DNA from: Clostridia bacterium
Lineage (GTDB): Bacteria; Bacillota; Clostridia; Oscillospirales; Acutalibacteraceae
DNA length: 64,000 bases
Assembly: GCA_017554405.1 (NCBI GenBank)
Contig: JAFZIK010000020.1
Span: forward strand, 22,948 to 86,947
Direction of reading: 5' to 3'
A program made the translations under genes and the position numbers. The notes below the pieces were generated by a model that made no database searches, had not been told where the DNA came from, and saw only the letters and a program-made list of their open reading frames with translations. This document shows positions 43,531 through 52,142 of this stretch, in pieces; the first letter of the stretch is position 1; the number at the start of each line of letters is the position of its first letter.

Positions 43531-44042
43531 ACGGAAAAGAAAACCTCGAATCGGTAATGGCAGCCATACGCAAAGATGGCAAGGCGTTTTTTTACACCCG
43601 CGGTTACAGTATGCTGCCTATGCTGAAAGAGGGCAGGGATATATCGGTGCTGGTGCCGCTTGACCGCCCGGCGGAAAAGGGTGAGGTAGTTCTGTTTGTC
43701 CGCCGTTACAGGGACGATCAGCTGGTGCTTCACCGCGTTATACGCCGCCGCGATGACGGCACATACATAATAAGGGGCGATAACACCTATTATAACGAGC
43801 CGGTAAAGGAAGAAAACGTTCTCGCTTTGCTTGACGGGTTTTTCCGCAAAGGAAGATACCACAGCTGCAAGGATTCGCGGCGTTACAGGATATACGCGGT
43901 GTTACGCATGTTCTTTTTCCCTTTGCGCAAGTTTACAAGGCAGACCCTGCGCGTTGCCGCCGCAAAGATAAAAAACAACGTGTTCCACCTTAATAATCTG
44001 CACCTTGACGATATACTCGGCAGGAACAGATCAGAGAAATAA
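43527..44042 (+). CDS. S24/S26-family serine peptidase, SipW/ER signal-peptidase-like
   Basis: 171 residues. Catalytic serine in GYSMLPMLKEG (about residue 25), the LVLHRVIRR box whose histidine replaces the usual lysine, and IIRGDNTYYNEPV with its aspartate, so a Ser-His-Asp enzyme as in SipW and ER signal peptidases. Unlike those it has no N-terminal membrane helix; a basic, weakly hydrophobic stretch (IYAVLRMFFFPLRKF) lies near the C-terminus. Coupled to the PqqD-like gene by a 4-bp overlap, so a role in processing the same peptide is a fair guess. Confidence 0.85.
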   Translation: MNGKENLESVMAAIRKDGKAFFYTRGYSMLPMLKEGRDISVLVPLDRPAEKGEVVLFVRRYRDDQLVLHRVIRRRDDGTYIIRGDNTYYNEPVKEENVLALLDGFFRKGRYHSCKDSRRYRIYAVLRMFFFPLRKFTRQTLRVAAAKIKNNVFHLNNLHLDDILGRNRSEK

Positions 44043-44294
44043 AACGCCCAGCACAACAAACGCCGCGCAGGCGGGAAGTCCGAAAACCGCCGCCGCGGGC
44101 AGTGTATATATATTTATAGGTATGCGCACGCCGGTCCAAAACCCCGCCGCGTTGACCAGAACGAGCGCCGCCAACCCTAAAAGAGCGTTTATCGCCGCCG
44201 ACCTTAAAGGCCGGCGGCTTTTTATATGAAAAAACAGTATGATCGCCGCAAAAACCGATAAAACGGTTGCGGCAATTATTGCGATCGCGTTCAT
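44031..44294 (-). CDS. BofA-family pro-sigmaK processing inhibitor
   Basis: 87 residues. Two to three hydrophobic helices and the family end GVRIPINIYTLPAAAVFGLPACAAFVVLGVLF. BofA holds the SpoIVFB protease inactive during sporulation in Bacillus; orthologues also occur in Clostridia where the role is less clear. The ATG at 44294, giving the typical length, is preferred over the longer frame. It is convergent with and overlaps the peptidase gene by 12 bp. Confidence 0.88.
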   Translation of the reverse strand: MNAIAIIAATVLSVFAAIILFFHIKSRRPLRSAAINALLGLAALVLVNAAGFWTGVRIPINIYTLPAAAVFGLPACAAFVVLGVLFL

Positions 44295-44346
44295 AATACC
44301 ACCCGATATTATATATGAACGCGCGCGCATATATATGCTGTGCCGA

Positions 44347-46797
44347 TCACTCTATACCGAGCACCTTATACCCCGCGTTTTCCACCGCGACGGTAAGCGC
44401 GGCGTTATCCGCGGCGCCGGAAAGTTCTATCAGGGCGGTGCCGGTTTCGTGGCTTACCCTGGCGCACGCGACCCCATCTACCGCCTCGAGCGCGGCTTTT
44501 ATGCGCGCCTCACAATGGGCGCACATAACGCCCTCTATCTTCATTGTTATCATCATCTTTCCCTCCTTTGCCTCTTCGGCGCAAACGCGCCCCGAAGCGA
44601 TAAACGGCTTAAAAAGATTAAGCCGCAGTGAATTTGAAACCACAAACACGCTCGATAAGCTCATCGCCGCCGCGCATATCATAGGATCGAGCGTAACGCC
44701 GAGCCCCGCGAACACTCCGGCGGCAAGCGGTATACAGGCGGCGTTATAAAAGAACGCCCAGAACAGATTCTGTTTTATGTTGCGGTATGCCGCGCGGGAA
44801 AGCTTTATCGCCGTTACTATATCGGAAACGTTGCTTTTTACAAGAACGATATCCGCCGACTGCGCCGCGATATCGGCTCCGGCGCCTATGGCTACGCCGG
44901 TATCGGCAACGGTAAGGGCGGGGGCATCGTTGATACCGTCGCCCGCCATAAGGACCTTACCTTCGTTTTTCAGCTCACGTATCCTGTTTGCTTTATCCCC
45001 GGGCAGTAATCCGGCGAACACCTCGTCCGCTCCCGCCGCCCTTGCCACGACCGACGCGGTGGCGGGGTTATCGCCCGTAAGCATTACCACGCGAAGCCCC
45101 ATACGTTTAAGCTCGGCGACGCCCTCTTCGGCATCCGGTTTAAGACTGTCCGCCACAAAGATAACGCCGAGAACCTTATCTTCAAGAGCAAAAACAAGCG
45201 GCGTTTTCCCCTCGCGCGAGAGTTCTTCGGTTTTTTCGGCTACGTCATCCGGTATACGCGCACAGCGGCGTATATATTCGATATTTCCGCCAAACGCCTT
45301 TTTGCCGCCTACGGTCGCGGTAACTCCGCCGCCGGGAACTGCGGTAAAATCTTCCGCTTCGCCGCCGGTTTTATACTCTTTTGAATATTCGGTGACCGCA
45401 TACGAGAGCGGATGCTCGCTTTTTTCTTCGAGGGCATATGCAAGTGCTAAAAGCTCCGCGCGGTTTACGCCATGCGCGCAATAAATATCGGTAACAACGG
45501 GTTTGCCCTCTGTAACGGTCCCCGTTTTATCGAGTGCCGCTATCTTTGCTTTGCCCGCCTCTTCGACCGCCGCCGCGTTCTTAAAAAGCACGCCGTGTTT
45601 GGCACCCACGCCCGAAGCCGCCATTATGGCGACCGGCGTGGCAAGTCCTAAAGCGCAGGGGCAGCTGATGACCAGCAAGCTCACCGCGCGGGTGAGCGCC
45701 ACCGAAAACGGATAGGAAAGCGCCAGCCACACCGCCGCGGTTATAGCCGCTATAAGCAGCACCGCCGGCACAAATACGCCCGCCGCCTTATCCGCCGCCT
45801 TTGCTATAGGCGCCTTGCCCGCCGCCGCGTCGGCAACGGTTTTTATAATGCCGCGAAGCATCGTATCGCCGCCCACCGCGGTGGCGCGTATCTCCATATA
45901 TCCGGAAATATTTACCGTGCCCGAAAAAACGCCCGATCCCTCGGTTTTATCAACCGGTATGCTCTCGCCCGTGAGCGCCGATTCATCGACCGCGCTGTAG
46001 CCTTTTATAACAACGCCGTCCGCCGCGATACTTTCGCCCGGGCGCACAGCCACTATATCGCCCGCCTTAATATCGGATATCGCCACCTTTTCTTCCACGC
46101 CGTTTCTTATCACGGCGGCGGTATCGGGAACAAGCCGGGCAAGCGCGTTTATCGCGTTTGTCGTTTTGCCCTTCGCGCGCGCCTCAAGCATTTTGCCGAG
46201 CGTTATAAGGGTAAGTATCATCGCGGCGGATTCAAAATAGTAATCGCCGGAAAATCCCGGATCGCGCATCGTTTTTATAAGCACCGCCACGCTGTAAGCA
46301 AAAGAGGCAAACGAGCCGAGCGATACGAGCGTATCCATATTCGGCGCCAGCTTAAAGGCGCCCTTCGCCCCGCTTATAAAAAACCTGCCGTTTATAACCA
46401 TTACCGCCGAGGTAAGGATCATCTGCACCGCGCCCGATACGGCACGGTCGTTTTCAAGAAAGCCCGGCAGAGGCAATCCGAGCATAACGTGCCCCATGGT
46501 CATATACATAATAAGCGCAAGAAACAAAAGCGACCACAAAAACCGCTTGAGCAAAGGTTTGTGGGCGCCGTTGCCGCGAGCGGCGGCAACACGCTCCTCG
46601 TCTGCGGGCGCCGCGCCGTAGCCCGCCCTTTTAACGGCGGCAACTATTTCTTCATCGGATGCCGTGCCCGAAACCGCCATTATGTTCGTAAGCAGGTTTA
46701 CACTGCACTCATCCACGCCGGCAACGCCGGACACGGCTTTTTGCACCCGCGCACTGCAGGCGGCACAGCTCATACCGGTTATATCAAATTTACGCAT
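44347..46797 (-). CDS. copA: Copper-translocating P1B-type ATPase with an extra C-terminal metal-binding domain
   Basis: 816 residues. N-terminal HMA domain (CAAC at 11-14), membrane core with ion-channel motif CPC in SCPCALGLATP, phosphorylation site DKTGTVTEG, and GDGINDAPAL hinge. Exports Cu+. After the last helices a second HMA domain (EGVMCAHCEARI, about residue 745) is fused at the C-terminus, resembling a CopZ chaperone joined to its pump. Starts 11 bp after metH. Confidence 0.95.
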   Translation of the reverse strand: MRKFDITGMSCAACSARVQKAVSGVAGVDECSVNLLTNIMAVSGTASDEEIVAAVKRAGYGAAPADEERVAAARGNGAHKPLLKRFLWSLLFLALIMYMTMGHVMLGLPLPGFLENDRAVSGAVQMILTSAVMVINGRFFISGAKGAFKLAPNMDTLVSLGSFASFAYSVAVLIKTMRDPGFSGDYYFESAAMILTLITLGKMLEARAKGKTTNAINALARLVPDTAAVIRNGVEEKVAISDIKAGDIVAVRPGESIAADGVVIKGYSAVDESALTGESIPVDKTEGSGVFSGTVNISGYMEIRATAVGGDTMLRGIIKTVADAAAGKAPIAKAADKAAGVFVPAVLLIAAITAAVWLALSYPFSVALTRAVSLLVISCPCALGLATPVAIMAASGVGAKHGVLFKNAAAVEEAGKAKIAALDKTGTVTEGKPVVTDIYCAHGVNRAELLALAYALEEKSEHPLSYAVTEYSKEYKTGGEAEDFTAVPGGGVTATVGGKKAFGGNIEYIRRCARIPDDVAEKTEELSREGKTPLVFALEDKVLGVIFVADSLKPDAEEGVAELKRMGLRVVMLTGDNPATASVVARAAGADEVFAGLLPGDKANRIRELKNEGKVLMAGDGINDAPALTVADTGVAIGAGADIAAQSADIVLVKSNVSDIVTAIKLSRAAYRNIKQNLFWAFFYNAACIPLAAGVFAGLGVTLDPMICAAAMSLSSVFVVSNSLRLNLFKPFIASGRVCAEEAKEGKMMITMKIEGVMCAHCEARIKAALEAVDGVACARVSHETGTALIELSGAADNAALTVAVENAGYKVLGIE

Positions 46798-46808
46798 CTT
46801 ATCACCCG

Positions 46809-49205
46809 TTACGGTTTTTGAACTTCAAGAACCGTGCTTTCGGCAAAGCGGACGGTCTCCATTGCGTCCTTCGCATACTTATCGGCGCCTATCGCGGCGG
46901 CGTATTCCTCGGTTAGCACCGCGCCGCCCACAACCGTTTTGCACCACGGAGCGCGCCGTTTTAAAAGCTTTATCGTTTCCTCCATCGCGGGAACGGTAGT
47001 TGTCATAAGGGCGCTCAGTCCCGCAAGCGGAGCGTGAAGTTCGCAGACCTTATCCGCTATTGTTTCGGGCGGAACGTCCTTGCCGAGGTCCGCCACGTTA
47101 AAGCCGTAGTTCTCAAGTAAAAGCTTTACTATGTTTTTGCCTATATCGTGGATATCTCCCCGCACGGTGGCGATAACGAAATCTCCCCGGCTTCCCGTTT
47201 TTGCCGAAACGTTCAGCGCACCCTTTATCACCTCGAACGCGCCCTTTGCCGCCTCGGCGCTCATAAGAAGCCCCGGCAGGTAGACCGTTTTGTTTTCAAA
47301 TGCGGTCCCAACGCCGTTTAACGCCGGAATGATAATGCCGTTTACTATATCGAGCGGCGGCATCTCTTTAAGCAAAGCCCTCGTATAGCCCGCCGCCTTT
47401 TCTTTTAAGCCCTTTTCTATCGCCCGGGAAAGCCCTTCGGCGGCGTTTTCTTCCTGCTCCTCGCGCCCGGCGGTCGAGGTTTGCCCCGCCGCGGCGGAAA
47501 TATAGGATTCAAAATTATTGTCAAGGCCCTTTAACGCCCGGTAGGCGCGGTAGGTCGTCATCATTTTTTCGGAAAAAGGATTCATTATCGCGGCGGATAG
47601 TCCGTTTTGAAGCGCCATTGCAAAAAAGGTGCCGTTAAGCTCTTCCCGCCCGGGCAGACCGAACGAAACGTTCGATACTCCAAGAGAAGTATTTGCACCG
47701 AGTTCCTCTTTTATCGCCCTTACCGCGCCGAGCGTTGCCGCCGCGGCGTTCTTATCGGCGCTTACCGCCATTGCAAGAGGATCAAAAACGATATCTTTTC
47801 CGGCTATCCCGTATTTTGCCGCTTCGCGCAGTATCTTTTTTGCGATCTCTACCCTGCCCTCTGCCGTTTCGGGTATGCCGTTCTCGTCAAGGGTGAGCGC
47901 AACACAGACGCCGCCGTATTTTTTTGCAAGCGGGAATACCGCTTCCATACTCTCTTTCTTGCCGTTTACCGAGTTTATCATCGCCTTGCCGTTATACGCT
48001 CTCAGCGCCGCTTCCATTGCGGCGGGCGAGGCGGTATCTATCTGAAGCGGCAGATCGGTCACCGCCTGCAGTTCGCAAACGGTATTTTTAAGGACTTCCG
48101 CCTCATCGATACCCGGAACGCCCACGTTTACGTCCAGTATATGGGCGCCCTTTTCCTGCTCGGCTATGCCCTCGGCGAGGATATAACCGATATCGCCCTC
48201 TATAAGCGCCTCTTTAAGTCGCTTTTTGCCGGTTGGGTTTATGCGCTCGCCTATAAGCACCGGCTCGCCGCCGAAGGTCACAGCCCTTGTATACGAGGAT
48301 ACCGCCGTTATGTTTTTATCGGTCACCTTTACCGGCGCGATACCGGAAATACGGGCTATAAGCTCGCTTATATACTCAGGCGTTGTTCCGCAGCAGCCGC
48401 CCACGATGCGAACGCCTCTTTTTACGAGCGCCGCAATCTCTTTTGCGAATTCCTCTTTTGTTACGTCAAACACCGTTTTGCCGTTCTCGCTTCGCGGCAG
48501 TCCGGCGTTCGGTTTAAGTATTATCGGTATCGAGGCACAGCGGAGCAGTTCCTCAATAACGGGGGCAAGCTGCCTCGGTCCGAGCGAACAGTTGGCGCCC
48601 ATCGCCGCCGCGCCCATTCCCTCGATAAGCGCCGCCATTGCGGCGGGAGAGGCGCCGGTCATCAGCTTGCCGTCGGTCCCGTAGGCGTTTGAAACTATCA
48701 CCGGCAGATCCGAGTTTTCCTTGGCGGCAAGCAGCGCCGCCTTGGTCTCGTAGCTGTCGTTCATCGTTTCTATAAGGATAAGGTCGGCGCCCGCCGCCGT
48801 GCCGAGCCGCACGGTTTTTGCGAACAGCGCGACCGCCTCTTCAAACCCGAGATCGCCGAGCGGCTTTAAAAGCTTGCCGCAGGGGCCTATATCGAGCGCA
48901 ACGAATTTCTCCTGCGGAGCGGCGCTCTGCAGGGCGGCGGCTTTTGCGTTAGCTATCGCCGCGTTTATTGTTTTTTCGAGTTCGTCCTCGCAAAAATTCA
49001 GGGAGTTCGCGCCGAAGGTGTTGGCGCAAACAACGTTGCTCCCCGCGTCAAAATATGCTTTATGTAAACCCGCTACGGTCTGCGGGCGGGTAACGTTCCA
49101 CCGCTCGGGGCGCTCGCCCGGCTTTAGCCCCGCCTCTTGTAGGAGAGTGCCGGTGCCGCCGTCAAAGCAGACGATATTCTGTTTTAAAAATTCTTCAAAT
49201 CTCAT
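46809..49205 (-). CDS. metH: Cobalamin-dependent methionine synthase, lacking the reactivation domain
   Basis: 798 residues. Domain order: homocysteine-binding (about 1-290; zinc cysteines in ANCSLGP and GGCCGTTPEYI), methyltetrahydrofolate-binding (about 310-575; GERINPTGKKR), and B12-binding (about 590-798; GDIHDIGKNIVKLLL supplies the cobalt-ligating histidine). The C-terminal S-adenosylmethionine reactivation domain is absent. A separate reactivation-type protein is encoded next to it, overlapping by 4 bp, so the enzyme is split, as in several anaerobes. Confidence 0.95.
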   Translation of the reverse strand: MRFEEFLKQNIVCFDGGTGTLLQEAGLKPGERPERWNVTRPQTVAGLHKAYFDAGSNVVCANTFGANSLNFCEDELEKTINAAIANAKAAALQSAAPQEKFVALDIGPCGKLLKPLGDLGFEEAVALFAKTVRLGTAAGADLILIETMNDSYETKAALLAAKENSDLPVIVSNAYGTDGKLMTGASPAAMAALIEGMGAAAMGANCSLGPRQLAPVIEELLRCASIPIILKPNAGLPRSENGKTVFDVTKEEFAKEIAALVKRGVRIVGGCCGTTPEYISELIARISGIAPVKVTDKNITAVSSYTRAVTFGGEPVLIGERINPTGKKRLKEALIEGDIGYILAEGIAEQEKGAHILDVNVGVPGIDEAEVLKNTVCELQAVTDLPLQIDTASPAAMEAALRAYNGKAMINSVNGKKESMEAVFPLAKKYGGVCVALTLDENGIPETAEGRVEIAKKILREAAKYGIAGKDIVFDPLAMAVSADKNAAAATLGAVRAIKEELGANTSLGVSNVSFGLPGREELNGTFFAMALQNGLSAAIMNPFSEKMMTTYRAYRALKGLDNNFESYISAAAGQTSTAGREEQEENAAEGLSRAIEKGLKEKAAGYTRALLKEMPPLDIVNGIIIPALNGVGTAFENKTVYLPGLLMSAEAAKGAFEVIKGALNVSAKTGSRGDFVIATVRGDIHDIGKNIVKLLLENYGFNVADLGKDVPPETIADKVCELHAPLAGLSALMTTTVPAMEETIKLLKRRAPWCKTVVGGAVLTEEYAAAIGADKYAKDAMETVRFAESTVLEVQKP

Positions 49206-49855
49206 ATGTTACCTCTGTATGCGCAGTCTTTGTTGCCGCACAGATCGCATTTGCCGGTTTTTTCACCCGCCGCCTCGGTAAGGCCTGCGATCGCCGTTAC
49301 CGATTTTGAGGGGGTCATAAGCATACTGCCGCTAAGGGTAAGGCCTATATACTTGCGGCAGTCAAGCAGCGCGAATATATCCTTTTGATAGGATATATCA
49401 AAATCACCGTAGCCGGGGCTGAAACGGGGTGTGAGCATAACACCCTCGCTTTTGCTTATATCCTCGCAGAACGTATCGCAAAGCGCCTCTATACGCTCGG
49501 CTCCGAGCGCCTGAAAAAGCAGCGCCTTAAGAGGCGATACCCTGCCGTATTTTGATATGAGCCTGTCAACGCCAACGCCCGCCGTTGCGGCAAATATTAT
49601 CGCCCGGTCGCATCCCGCAAGGCATTTGCAAAGGTCGGCGGAGGGCGCAAAAAAGGTATCGAATCGGCATATGCCGTCCCCGGTTTTAACCGAAGTAAAG
49701 CTCCAACATACCTTATATTCAACCGAACCCTCTGCCTCGGCTAAAACGTCCTCAAGCAGTCCCGCCGGCAGATCGCGCCCGTCCTTTGCGCCGGCGTAAC
49801 GCAATATTTCCTTTTTGTTTACCGGCGGCGCGGCGTAGTTCTTAAAATTCGTCAT
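49202..49855 (-). CDS. Stand-alone methionine synthase activation-domain protein
   Basis: 217 residues. Resembles the C-terminal activation domain of MetH: ATAGVGVDRLISKYGRVSPLKALLFQALGAERIEALCD and then the SPGYGDFDISYQKDIF segment that binds S-adenosylmethionine (RxSPGYGD-like). It should reductively methylate oxidised cobalamin of the adjacent MetH. Ends with two cysteine pairs (CDLCGNKDC), perhaps a metal site. Lies between metF and metH. Confidence 0.9.
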   Translation of the reverse strand: MTNFKNYAAPPVNKKEILRYAGAKDGRDLPAGLLEDVLAEAEGSVEYKVCWSFTSVKTGDGICRFDTFFAPSADLCKCLAGCDRAIIFAATAGVGVDRLISKYGRVSPLKALLFQALGAERIEALCDTFCEDISKSEGVMLTPRFSPGYGDFDISYQKDIFALLDCRKYIGLTLSGSMLMTPSKSVTAIAGLTEAAGEKTGKCDLCGNKDCAYRGNI

Positions 49856-49858
49856 CGT

Positions 49859-50737
49859 CTATTTTCCCAGCATTTCGGATAGATTTGCCTGAATACTCCC
49901 TGCAACGTCCGGCTTGTTCATTGAATAAATATGAACGTGGTTAATACCGTTTGCAAAAAGGTCTATTATCTGATCGGTGGCGTATGCGATTCCCGCCTGC
50001 TTCATAGCCGCCGGATCACTGCCGAACCTGTCCACAAGGCTCTTGAACCTCTGCGGCATAAAGGAACCCGAAAGCTTTATGGCGCGCTCCACCTGGTTTG
50101 CATTCGTTATGGGCATAATGCCCGGTATCACCGGCACCTTTATACCCGCTTCAAGCGCCTTATAAAGGAAGTTATATAAAAGGTTGTTATCAAAAAACAT
50201 CTGAGTGGTGAGAAATTCGCACCCTGCCTCCACCTTTTCTTTAAGGTGCGCTAAATCATCGTGCTGATTGCGGCTTTCGGGGTGGATCTCGGGGTAGCAG
50301 GCGCCGCCTATGCAGATATCGGGCGCGGCGGCTTTGATATCGCGGACAAGTTCTGAGGCGTATTTATAATCCCAGCTTCCCGTATCGGCGCCGGCAAGCC
50401 CGGCGGGGACGTCTCCGCGCAACGCCATAACGTTGCCTATGCCCGCCGCCTTGATCGCCTCTATCCGCTTTGCCACGGTTTCGCGCGTTGATGCAACACA
50501 GGTAAGGTGAGCCAGCGTGGGAACACCGAATTTACTCTTTATGTTTTCGGCTATCTTAAGCGTTTGCCTGCCCGTGCCGCCGCCCGCGCCGTAGGTAACG
50601 CTTACAAACGAGGGGCAAAGCCGGGCTATTTCCTCGGTAGCCGCGCGCACGCTTTCAAAAGCGGTATCGTCCTTAGGCGGAAAAACCTCGAACGATATCG
50701 AAAGTTTACTGTCCTTAAGCAGATCGGTTATTTTCAT
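49859..50737 (-). CDS. metF: 5,10-methylenetetrahydrofolate reductase
   Basis: 292 residues. FAD-dependent reductase making the methyl donor for MetH. Catalytic glutamate in SFEVFPPKDD, flavin-site VTYGAGGGTG and MALRGDVP, and the ENHDDLAHLKEK-like QHDDLAHLKEKVEAG segment. Starts the operon metF, activation protein, metH (then copA). Confidence 0.95.
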   Translation of the reverse strand: MKITDLLKDSKLSISFEVFPPKDDTAFESVRAATEEIARLCPSFVSVTYGAGGGTGRQTLKIAENIKSKFGVPTLAHLTCVASTRETVAKRIEAIKAAGIGNVMALRGDVPAGLAGADTGSWDYKYASELVRDIKAAAPDICIGGACYPEIHPESRNQHDDLAHLKEKVEAGCEFLTTQMFFDNNLLYNFLYKALEAGIKVPVIPGIMPITNANQVERAIKLSGSFMPQRFKSLVDRFGSDPAAMKQAGIAYATDQIIDLFANGINHVHIYSMNKPDVAGSIQANLSEMLGK

Positions 50738-50769
50738 GCGAAAACCTTCCTTTATCTGTTGTTTAGTTC

Positions 50770-50799
50770 ATTATACATCACATCAGCAATGTAAATCAA
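50770..50799 (-). promoter_or_regulatory. Promoter of the metF operon
   Basis: Minus strand TTGATT (50799-50794), 18-bp spacer, TATAAT (50775-50770). Leader is only about 30 nt, so no SAM or B12 riboswitch fits. Confidence 0.65.
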
Positions 50800-50814
50800 T
50801 AGAAAAAGCGCAAG

Positions 50815-50843
50815 AAAAAAAGCACCCGCGTGGTGCGGATGCT
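50815..50843 (-). terminator. Terminator of the GMP synthase gene
   Basis: AGCATCCGCACC pairs with GGTGCGGATGCT-like arms (AGCACCCGCG on the other side, one mismatch) and is followed on the minus strand by a T run. Reached after the hairpin array below. Confidence 0.8.
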
Positions 50844-50859
50844 TTGATTTGTAATAACG

Positions 50860-50980
50860 TTGCCGCAGGCAACTCATAATTGCGCAAAGCGCATCATAAT
50901 TCATCATTCGCCGTCAGGCGATCATAATTTGGCGTAGCCGATCATAATTGCGCGAAGCGCATCATAACTGCCGCTTCGCG
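50860..50980. repeat. Hairpin array spaced by ATCATAATT
   Basis: Six small GC-rich hairpins (for example GCGCAAAGCGC, CGCCGTCAGGCG, GCGCGAAGCGC, GCCGCTTCGCGGC) are separated by ATCATAATT or close variants. The array begins directly after the GMP synthase stop codon and precedes its terminator. Confidence 0.8.
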
Positions 50981-50982
50981 GC

Positions 50983-51966
50983 TTATTCCCACTCTATCGT
51001 CGCTACCGGTTTTGCGGAGATATCGTAAAGCACGCGGTTTACGCCCTTTACCTCGGCTAAAATGCGATCCCTTATCTTATAAAGGAGCGCGTAGGGTATT
51101 TCCTCGATTGTAGCGCTGGTGGCGTCCACCGAATTAACGGCGCGGAGCACTACCGGCCACTCGAAGGTGCGTCTGCCTTCCTTGATACCTGTGGTCTTAA
51201 AATCGGGAACAATGGTGAAATACTGCCATACCTTGCCCTCAAGACCGGCGTTTTTGAATTCCTCGCGCAGGATCGCGTCGGCTTCCCTGAGCGCCTCAAG
51301 ACGGTCACGGGTGATAGCTCCTACACAGCGAACGCCCAGTCCCGGACCCGGGAAGGGCTGGCGGTTTACCATACCGTCAGGAAGACCGAGCTCTTTGCCT
51401 ACAACGCGGACCTCGTCCTTATAAAGGAACTTGACCGGCTCAACAAGCTCAAAATTAAGACCCTCGGGCAGACCGCCAACGTTGTGGTGCGCCTTAATGC
51501 CATCGTCACTCTCAAGAATATCGGGGTAAATGGTGCCCTGTGCCAAAAACTCGATACTGTCAAGCTTTTTCGCCTCCTCGGCAAAAACGTCGATAAACTC
51601 CTTGCCTATTATCTTTCTCTTCTGCTCGGGATCGGATACTCCGGCGAGCTTATCGAGAAAACGGTCGACCGCGTCAACGTATATAAGTGTAGCGCCGAGC
51701 TGTTCGCGGAACACCTTTATGACCTGCTCCGGCTCGCCTTTGCGGAGAAGTCCGTGGTTAACGTGAACGCAAACAAGGTTTTTGCCTATCGCCTTTATGA
51801 GAAGCGCCGCCGTTACCGATGAATCAACGCCGCCCGAAAGGGCTAAAAGCACCTTTTTATCGCCTATCTGCGCTTTGAGCGCCGCCACCTGGTCGGCGAT
51901 AAACGCCTGAGCCGCCTCTGCCGTGGTGATACGGGCTAAACTTTCGGGTCTTCTGTTTTCTGCCAT
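50983..51966 (-). CDS. guaA: GMP synthase, ATP-pyrophosphatase plus dimerisation subunit only
   Basis: 327 residues. PP-loop LALSGGVDSSVTAALL, the XMP-adenylation region with GTIYPDILES and HHNVGGLPE, and the C-terminal dimerisation domain ending DISAKPVATIEWE. The N-terminal glutamine amidotransferase domain (about 190 residues with a Cys-His-Glu triad) is missing, and no neighbour supplies it. It must use free ammonia or a separate GuaAA subunit encoded elsewhere, as in archaea. The ATG follows a GGAGG site and a promoter lies about 40 bp upstream, so the short form is genuine and not a bad start call. Confidence 0.93.
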   Translation of the reverse strand: MAENRRPESLARITTAEAAQAFIADQVAALKAQIGDKKVLLALSGGVDSSVTAALLIKAIGKNLVCVHVNHGLLRKGEPEQVIKVFREQLGATLIYVDAVDRFLDKLAGVSDPEQKRKIIGKEFIDVFAEEAKKLDSIEFLAQGTIYPDILESDDGIKAHHNVGGLPEGLNFELVEPVKFLYKDEVRVVGKELGLPDGMVNRQPFPGPGLGVRCVGAITRDRLEALREADAILREEFKNAGLEGKVWQYFTIVPDFKTTGIKEGRRTFEWPVVLRAVNSVDATSATIEEIPYALLYKIRDRILAEVKGVNRVLYDISAKPVATIEWE

Positions 51967-52004
51967 AATGATTACCTCCGAAAAATGATAAATATTTACA
52001 ATTT

Positions 52005-52033
52005 ATTTTACTCTTTTTATCTTCGCTTTACAA
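52005..52033 (-). promoter_or_regulatory. Promoter of guaA
   Basis: Minus strand TTGTAA (52033-52028), 17-bp spacer, TAAAAT (52010-52005). Confidence 0.6.
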
Positions 52034-52070
52034 GTGTTTTTTCGAAAAAATTACCCGCCGCGCCTTATTC

Positions 52071-52140
52071 AACTAACAACTAAAAACTAATAACTAAAAG
52101 CTGAAATCCGCGGCTTCGCCGCACTCTGCGTCTGATATCT
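52071..52140. repeat. Heptamer array and hairpin
   Basis: Five AACTAAA/AACTAAT-type units in exact 7-bp steps (52071-52105), then a GCGGCTTCGCCGC hairpin and TCTGATA-type units. Same unit families as at 41022 and 38845. Confidence 0.8.
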
Positions 52141-52142
52141 GC

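Noticed and set aside
47607-48692. 361-codon open frame on the plus strand
   Set aside because: Lies fully antisense to metH; its protein is rich in R, Y and H without any known domain. A shadow of a high-GC-third-position gene.
50738-50800. SAM or cobalamin riboswitch before metF
   Set aside because: The leader between promoter and gene is only about 30 nt and shows no conserved box.
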